Assembly (NCBI RefSeq): GCF_014174215.1
Contig: NZ_JABEQL010000009.1
Location: 1 to 64,000, forward strand
Length of the DNA: 64,000 nt
Source: Gluconacetobacter tumulicola
GTDB lineage: Bacteria; Pseudomonadota; Alphaproteobacteria; Acetobacterales; Acetobacteraceae
Direction of reading: 5' to 3'
Shown: piece after piece, positions 55,601-64,000 of the stretch
Position numbering within the stretch: the first letter of the stretch is position 1
Layout of the letters: each line of letters starts with the position of its first letter
Notes under the pieces: generated by a model
The model's database searches: none
Seen by the model: only the letters and a program-made list of their open reading frames with translations
What the model was told of the DNA's origin: nothing
Program-made: the position numbers and the translations under genes

Positions 55601-58600
55601 GCCCAGCACCTGGTGCCGCAGGGCCTGATCGATCGGCGAAAGCTGGTCGAGCTTCAGGAACAGCACCAGATAACGCAGCGTGGTGCCGTTGACGAACAGC
55701 GTGATCAGAACGAACCCGGTGGCAATGATGCCGATGAAATGCGCCACCGGGGTCGAGACATGCTGGTTCTCGGTCACTGCCAGCGCCAGCGCCAGCGTGA
55801 TCGCCCCCCGCAGTCCGCCCCAGACCATCGTCACCTTGAAGGGCGTGGGCACCGGCGGCGACAGGCGCGTGGCCGCCAGCAGCGGCAGCAGGCCGAACAC
55901 GACCGCGCCGCGCGCCAGCAACCCCGCCCCCGTCGCCAGCAGGATCAGAACGCAATCCCAGCGCGTCATGCCCACCAGCAGCCGCGGCACCAGCATCGAC
56001 GCCAGCACGAACACCAGCGACCCGGCCCAGAACACCAGTTGCTGCCACAATTCATTGAGAAAGCGCCACGTCTGGGGCCGGAAGGTCGACGGCCCGTAGA
56101 CCGACATGGTCAGCCCCGCCGACGCGGCGGCAACCACGCCGGAGAAGCCCAGGAATTCATCACACAGGATATAGACGATATAGGGCAGCGCCACGGTCAG
56201 CGTGATCTCGGCCGCCGGTGCCGCACCGATGGTGGTGATCATCAGCAGCGTCAGCCGCCCGAACAGTACCCCCATGACGATGGCACCGGTGAACGAGACC
56301 AGGAACTCCAGCAGCGCGCTGCCCGGCGCAATGCGGTGATGCGATGTCACCGCCGCCAGCAGCAGCGAGAAGATCGAGATCGCCGCCGCATCGTTCAGCA
56401 GCGCCTCGCCCTCGACCAGGCGGGTCAGCCGGCTGCTGGCCCCGATATCGCGGAAGATTCCCGCCACTGCCGACGGATCGGTGGTCGCCACGATCGCCCC
56501 CAGCAGCAGGCAGACCGACAGCGGCAGGCCGGCGAAGGGAAACAGGGCAAGCCCGATGGTCGCGGTCGAGACCACCACCGCAACCACCGCCAGCAGCAGC
56601 ACGGTCGCCGTCTCATGCGCCAGGCGGCGGACATCGATGGCCAGCGCCCCCTGGAACACCAGCGCCGGCAGAAAGATCAGCAGAAAGGCTTCGCTGTTCA
56701 GCGGAAAGTCCAGCAGGGTCTCGGCGGCGCCGTTGAACAGTTCGGTATAGGACGAGCGCAGCACCAGGTCGGCACTGCCGCCCAGCACGATTCCCGCCAG
56801 CGCCAGCAGCACCGTCTCCGAGATCTCCAGGCGTCGGGCGACCGGCTGCACCGCGCTGACGACCACCAGAAGTGCGGCGATCGCCAGAAGAACCGCTGCC
56901 AGACCTGTCACCGCCATCCGTCAACACCTCTCTGTCATCCCATGCCGGGCATGGCATGAGAGTATGACCTTCCGATGGCCGTGGCCCCGCGACGCGGCAA
57001 CTCTCCCCCGCCCGTGCCACTGTCCCGAAAAAGCATACCGGCTGGCTAGCGGCAACGGCTCCGGCTGGTCACGTTATGCTGCCGTTCTGAAACACGGCAC
57101 CATCCGCGGTGGCCGCCAGCCATGCCCGGACCCGGCCTTCCGGGTCCGGCTGGGCGATGAAGTCGGACACGGCGGAAACGCAGTCCGCCCCCGCCGCGAT
57201 ACAGGACGCGGCGCGCGCCAGCGTGATCCCGCCGATGGCCACCAGGGGCACCGACCCGACCAGCCGCTTCCATTCCCCCAGCCGCTCGACGCCCTGCGGC
57301 ACCCAGGGCATCTGCTTCAGCTTCGTCGGCCAGACCGGGCCAAGGGCGACATAATCGGGTCCGACCGACAGGGCCCGGTCGAGTTCTCCGGTAGAATGGG
57401 TACTCACCCCCAGCCGCAACCCACCGGCCCGGATAGCCGCCAGATCGGCGTCATCCAGATCCTCCTGGCCCAGATGGATGAAACCGATCCCCTCATCCAG
57501 CGCCAGCCGCCAGTAATCGTTCAGCACCAGGCACACGCCGTGGCGCGTGGCATATGCTCGGGCGGTGCGGATTTCGGCCAGCAGGGCAGCGCCCTCCAGG
57601 TCCTTGACCCGCAGCTGGATCAGCCGTGCCCCGGCCCCACCCAGCCGATCGACCCATTCCGCCCGGTCGACGACCGGATAGATCCGCGACGGCAGGGTCA
57701 TGCCAGCACCGCCCGGCCGAGGACGGGGGTGGATGGCACGGCCATGTCGCGCTGTTCCATCGGGTCGGCGGTGCGGGCGATCAGCCCGGCCTCGACCGCC
57801 AGGCGAAACGCCGTCGCCATCCGGGCCGGATCGCCCGCCTGCGCCACGGCGGTATTGATCAGCACCGCGTCATAGCCCAGTTCCATCGCCTGCGCCGCGT
57901 GGGACGGCAGGCCGATCCCGGCATCCACCACCAGCGGCACATCGGGAAAATGCGCCCGCAATGCCCGCAGGCCGAACACATTGTTCAGCCCCTTGCCGGA
58001 CCCGATCGGGGCCCCCCAGGGCATCAGCACCTGGCAGCCCGCCCGCAACAGCCGCTCGGCCCCGACCAGATCCTCGGTCATGTAGGGAAAGACCTTGAAC
58101 CCGTCCTCGCTCAGGATTCGGGCCGCCTCGACCAGCGCGAACATGTCGGGCTGCAGCGTGTCCGATTCCCCGATGACCTCCAGCTTGATCCAGTCGGTCT
58201 CGAAGACCTCGCGCGCCATGTGGGCGGTCGTCACCGCCTCCTTCACCGTATGGCAGCCGGCCGTATTGGGCAGCACGGGCACGCCGAGGTCACGAATCAG
58301 CGACCAGAAGGCCTGTCCGGCGCGGCTTCCGACCGACTCGCGCCGCAGCGACACCGTTACCACCCCCGCCCGGGCGGCCCGCACGGAATCGGCCAGGATT
58401 TCGGGCGACGGATACTGGGCAGTGCCCAGCATCAGCCGGGATGACAGTTCGCTACCATAGAACAGCATGGGTCTATCCCCCCTGCATCGGCGCCAGGATC
58501 TCGACCCGCGCCCCCTCGTCCAGCGTCAATGAACCGCGCCGCGATGCCGGCACGAACGCACCATTCACCGCCGTCGCCACCCTGGCGTCGCCATAGCCCA

Positions 58601-61600
58601 GTTCGTCCAGCAGGCCGGCCAGGGTCGCCGTCTCGATATCGCGAGGCTCCTCGTTCACCAGTATCCTCATGTCATTCCTCCCTGCCCCCGCATAACGCAC
58701 ATCGCTCCGTCCGGAACGTCAGGCGGCAGAGGCACCGAACACGATGTCGCCCACCCGCCGCGCCCGCGAGGGCGACAGCAGGAAACCATGGCGATACATG
58801 CCGTTCACATAGACCGTGCGCCCCTCGACGGTCACGGCCGGCACATTGTCCGGATAGGCGGGCCGCACGCCAACCCCGGTCTCGACGATTTCGGCTTCCC
58901 CGAAGGCCGGATGCAGCACATAGGCTGCAGTCAGCAGTTCCACCATCGAGCGCAGGGTCATGCTGGCGAGACTTTCACTCTCGACCATCGTCGCCCCCAC
59001 CATGAACAGATGGTCCGCCCGTGGCACGATGTAAACCGGAATACGCGGATGCAGCATGCGGACGGGGCGATGCAGCGTCACCTCGTGGCAGCGCAGCAGC
59101 ACCATTTCGCCCCGCACGCCGCGCAGTCCGGTCAACCGCTTTTCGGCGGCGATCCCGGTGCAATCCACCACCCAGTCGGGCCGCGCCCCATGCCACGGAT
59201 CACCGGCCATGCGATCGGCCGGCGCGTTGAGCTGAACCGTGCCCCCCAGCGCAATCAACCGCTCGCGCAACGCCGCCAGGGCCTTGCGGGGGTCGAGATG
59301 CCCCTCCTCGGGAAAGAACAGCCCCTTGTCGAACCGGCCGGCCAGATCAGGTTCCAGTTCGGCGATACGATCGCCATCCACCAGATCGAAATGGCTGGTC
59401 CGCCGGGAAAATCTCGTAATATCAGCAACGTCGCGCGGCGGCGCCAGGACCAGCGTGCCATTGCGCGCCACGTCCGGCACATGGGCGGCCCACCACTCGA
59501 CCGATTCGATCGAATCGCGCGTCACCTCGGGCGGCGCGGATTCGGCCTCGCACCACGGCGCGAGCATGCCGCCCGCCATCCACGATGCCCCAGCCCCCTC
59601 GCGTCCGCCGATCTCCAGCAACACCACGTCGGCGCCACGTTCGGCCAGCGTCACCGCGCTGGTCAGGCCCGCAACGCCGGCCCCCCGCACCAGAACCCGC
59701 GGCCGCGCACCGGTTGCCACCTTCGTCATGGACATCGCTCCCTTCCCACCACCGGGCAGGCCCGGCGTATAGCCGGCGAGAGGATGTTGCCTCCAGCGAC
59801 CGAAGACAACACCCCGGGGGGACAGGCCAGAGCCGCCCCCCCCGGGGCAATCGACTATTCGACGGTGACCGACTTGGCCAGGTTGCGCGGCTGGTCCACA
59901 TCCGTCCCCTTCAGCAGGGCCACTTCATAGGCCAGCATCTGCACCGGAATGGTCTGCAGCACCGGGGCGGTGAATTCGCCCACCGTCGGCAGCGCAACCA
60001 CGATTTCGGCCAGACCGCGCAGGCGCGGCGCCCCCTGCGTGTCGGTGAAGACCAGCAGACGGCCACCCCGCGCACGCGCTTCCTGCAGGTTGGAGAGCGT
60101 CTTCTCGAACAGCCGGCCCGAGGGCAGCGTGGCCACGATCGGCACCGTGCTGTCGATCAGCGAGATGGGGCCATGCTTCATCTCGCCCGCCGCATAGGCC
60201 TCGGCATGGATATACGAGACCTCCTTCAGCTTCAGCGCCCCTTCCATGGCCACCGGAAAGGCCGATCCACGCCCCAGATACAGCACGTCGCGGGCCTCGG
60301 CGACGACCGCCGCCATCGCGCGGATGGCGGGCGCCTGGTCGAACACCTCGTTCGCACGGCTGGGCAGGTCCAGCAGTTCGGCCACCAGTTCCTGCTCCTG
60401 CGCCAGCGACAGCGTGCCGCGTGCCCGCCCGATCGCGATCGTCAGGCACGCCAGCACCGAAAGCTGCGCGGTGAAGGCCTTGGTGCTGGCCACGGAGATT
60501 TCAGGCCCGGCGACAGTGCCCAGCACGACATCGCTCTCGCGCGCCATCGTGCTCTGCTCGACGTTCAGGACCGACAGGATATGCTGCCCGCGCGCCCGCA
60601 TGCCGCGCAACGCGGCCAGCGTATCCGCCGTCTCGCCCGACTGCGAGATCAGCAGGCCAAGCCCGCCCGGCGTCAGCGGCGGATCGCGATAACGCAGCTC
60701 ACTGGCCACATCGATATCGACCGGCAGGCCCGCCACTGCCTCCAGCCAGTAACGGCCGATCAGCCCGGCATAGAAGGCCGAACCGCAGGCCGTCACCGCC
60801 GCACGGGGCAGCGACGCCAGGTCGAACGGCAGGTCCGGCATCACAACCTGCCGCGTTGCCGGGTCGATCAGCCGCTGCAAGGTCTGCCCGATCACCACCG
60901 GGTGCTCGTGCAGTTCCTTGTCCATATAGTGGCGATAGCCATCCTTGCCGACCGAACCGGCGATCAGCGCCGTGGTGCGCACCGCGCGTTCCACCCGCTC
61001 GCCCGAGGCATCGAAGAATTCCGCGCCCTCCGGCGTCACCATCACCCAGTCGCCATCGTCCAGATAGGCGATGCGGCGCGTCAGCGGCGCAAGGGCCAGG
61101 CTGTCGGAACCGAGGAACATCTCGTTCTCGCCGTAGCCCACCACCAGCGGCGCCCCATGCCGCGCGCCGATCAGCAGGTCGTCATGCCCGGCGAAGATCA
61201 TCGCCAGCGCATAGGCCCCTTCCAGCCGGCGTAGCGTGGCGAACGCCGCCTCGCGCGGCGAGAGGCCGCGCGACAGATGGAAATCGACCAGTTGCGCCAC
61301 GGTCTCGCTGTCGGTCTCGGTCACGAAGACGTGGCCCGCCTGCTCCAGCTCCCGCCGCAACGCCTCGAAATTCTCGATGATGCCGTTATGCACCACCGAC
61401 ACGCGCGGCGTGCCGTGCGGATGGGCATTGTTCTCGGTCGGCGCGCCATGGGTGGCCCAGCGCGTATGGCCAATGCCCGTCACCCCGGCCAGCGGCGCGC
61501 GTGCCAGCACGGACGCCAGATTGTCCAGCTTACCGGCCGCCCGGCGCCGTTCGATCCGCCCATCCACGAGCGTCGCGATGCCGGCGGAATCATATCCGCG

Positions 61601-64000
61601 ATATTCCAGCCGCCGCAGGGCGTCGAAGATGATCGGTGTAGCGTCCCTGCCGCCGACGACGCCGACTATGCCACACATCACCCCTGCTCCTTCTTCCTGC
61701 GCAGGGCGTCGCGCAGCGCCGCCCCCCGTCCGTCCTTGTTTTCCTGCCGCGCGCGCCCGAATGCCAGCGCGCCGGCCTCCACATTCTCGGTAATAACGCT
61801 GCCCGCCGCGATCAGTGCCCCATCGCCGATCGCCACCGGCGCAACCAGGATCGCGTCCGACCCGATGAAGCAATCCGCGCCGATCTCGGTACGATGCTTG
61901 AACACACCGTCATAATTGCAGGTGATCGTTCCGGCCCCGACATTGGTGCCGGCGCCGATCGCCGCATCCCCCAGATAGGCCAGATGGTTGGCCTTCGCCC
62001 CGGCACCAAGGGTCGTGCCCTTCAGCTCGACGAAATTGCCCACATGGGCCGCCGCCCCGACATCGCTGCCCGGCCGCAGCCGCGCATAGGGCCCGATCAG
62101 CGCCCCCGGCCCGACCACGCAGCCTTCCAGATGGCTGAAGGCACGGATTTCCGCCCCACGAAGCACGCGCACCCCCGGCCCGAACACCACATGGGGCTGA
62201 ACCAGCACATCGGTCTCGAAAACCGTATCGACCGAGAGAAAGACCGTCTCCGGCGTCACCAGCGTCACACCGGCATCCATCGCCGCCGCGCGCAGCCGCT
62301 TCTGGACGCAGGCTTCGGCCTCGGCCAGTTCGGCGCGGGAATTGATGCCGCGCAACTCGTCCTCAGGGGCCTCCACCGTGCGGACCTGCTGCCCTTCGGC
62401 CACGGCCAGGGCCACCACGTCGCCCAGATAATATTCGCCCTGCGCATTGTCGTTGCGCACCATGGACAGCCAGCGCCGGAAGCTGCCGGCCTCGGCGCAC
62501 AGCACGCCGGCATTGCACAAGCCGATCGCCCGTTCCTGCTCGCTCGCGTCCGCCCATTCCACGATCCGCCGCACCAGCCCGTCCTCGCTGACGATCCGGC
62601 CGTAACGGCCCGGGTCACGGGGCCGCATCGCCATCAGCGCCAGCCCGACGCCGGGGGTTGCCCGGCAGGCCACCAGGTTGCGCATGCTCTCGGGCGTGAT
62701 CAGCGGATTGTCGCCATACAGCACCGCGACATCGCCGTCGCCGAACAGATCGGCCGCCTGGGCCGCGGCATGGGCGGTGCCCAGCCGGTCGGCCTGCACG
62801 ACGACCTGATGCGGCGCGGCAAGGGCCGCGACCTGCTCCATGCCCGGCCCGACGACGACCACGATCCGGTCGAACACCATGGCCGCGTGATCCAGCAGGT
62901 AGCGCAGCATCGGCCGGCCGGCGAGCGGGTGCATCACCTTCGGCTGGTCGGATTTCATGCGCGTTCCCATCCCCGCCGCCAGGATGACGGCCGTGGCGGG
63001 ACGACGGGCGGCGGGGTCCGCTGGCGTCGCGGACTGAGGCTGGGCATTCATGCCATGCGGGTAGCGGGCGGGCATCGGCCCTGTCAAATGAAGGGGTGAT
63101 CGCAGGCCATCACTTAGGTTTACGAATTACTGCATCCAGGCCGACAGGACCGCTTCCAGGAGAAGCCCATGCCATCTGAGACCCTCCCCCGCCTCGCCAT
63201 TTTCGACATGGACGGCACGCTGCTGGACAGCCTGCCGGACCTCGCCGCCAGCGCCGACCGGCTGCTGAAAGGCTACGGCCTGCCCGGCATCGCGCCGGAA
63301 CTGGTGCGCGCCATGGTGGGCGACGGCGTGGCCGCGCTGGTGCGCCGCCTGCTGGCGCATGCCGGCCCCGAGGCGTCCGCGATCGACACACATCAGGCCG
63401 TGGAGCGCTACATGGCCGATTACACGCCCCGTTCCACCGAGCAGTCCCGTCTTTTCCCCGGCACGGATTACGCGCTGAACACGCTGCGGGCGCAGGGCTG
63501 GCGGCTGGCGATCTGCACCAACAAGCCGGTCGCCGCCGCCACGCGCATCATCGACGCGCTGGGGCTGGCGGGCATCTTCGATACGATCGGCGGTGGAGAC
63601 AGTTTCCCCGCCCGCAAGCCCAACCCCATCCACCTGCTCGGCACCATCCAGCAGGCACATGGAACGCCCATGCGCGCCGTCATGGTCGGCGATCATCACA
63701 ATGATATCGCGGCGGCCGAAGGGGCCGGCGTCCGCGCGATCTTCGCCCGCTGGGGCTATGGCCGCCCGGACATGGAAGCCGGCGCGACGGCGGGAGGCGA
63801 TTCGATCACCGAAATCCCGCATCTGGCCGACCAGCTTATCCCGGCATGAGAACCTGTCCGTAAATGCGCGCTGGCGGCGAGCCGACGCGCGCTTCCGGCC
63901 AGGTTCCGGAGTGCAGCTTAGCCCTACGCGGTATCCGGCAGCAGCAGCACCGTCAGGTGCCCGAGCTTCGGATGGTCGAAGGCGATGCGTACGATCGTCA

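Overview
The window is high-GC alphaproteobacterial DNA. Its gene content points to an acetic acid bacterium (Acetobacteraceae, Gluconacetobacter/Komagataeibacter-like): a molybdenum-type membrane aldehyde dehydrogenase with a triheme cytochrome, many periplasmic c-type cytochromes, an exopolysaccharide/LPS locus, and chains of ATGA/GTGA-overlapping genes. The genus is inferred from gene content only; no rRNA is present.

Left end (1-5.7 kb): a graveyard of insertion sequences. The 3' end of an IS256-like element sits inside an IS66-type orfA start, which abuts a decayed IS5-type transposase; IS3-family remnants lie further in. Embedded here is an AT-rich pair (GSCFA-domain protein and WcbI-like acetyltransferase) and a secreted right-handed beta-helix protein. 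These look like laterally acquired surface-polysaccharide functions.

Polysaccharide locus (5.7-18.8 kb): three paralogous large GT4 glycosyltransferases (two with N-terminal TPRs, all with a conserved C-terminal domain I do not recognise), a fourth simpler GT4 enzyme, ManC (GDP-mannose supply), HldE (ADP-heptose supply) and an AGE-family epimerase/isomerase.

Housekeeping and redox (19.3-34.5 kb): orphan OmpR-type regulator, YkuD-type protein, CPA1 antiporter, RsmB, GuaB and a nucleoside deoxyribosyltransferase-like protein. Then comes a compact tryptophan tryptophylquinone (TTQ) amine dehydrogenase operon (heavy chain, light chain, two c-type cytochromes) with none of the usual mau maturation genes. 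The PrkA-YeaH-SpoVR stress operon follows.

Core operon (34.8-42.7 kb, minus): mltB-rlpA-dacA-tmk-holB-metG-tatD-MBL hydrolase, nearly all overlapping or abutting. Downstream are a DedA/ATP-grasp coupled pair, a solitary MlaD-like protein, UppP, an SGNH hydrolase, an amino-acid permease, an MscS channel, tRNA(CAT), the three-subunit aldehyde dehydrogenase, an SOS1-like antiporter with a cyclic-nucleotide-binding domain, thiOSGE, glmS, glmU and gph.

A dispersed structured repeat recurs directly 3' of stop codons, in the sense orientation of the upstream gene. With the minimal TTQ operon and the glycosyltransferase trio, it is one of the three most interesting observations.
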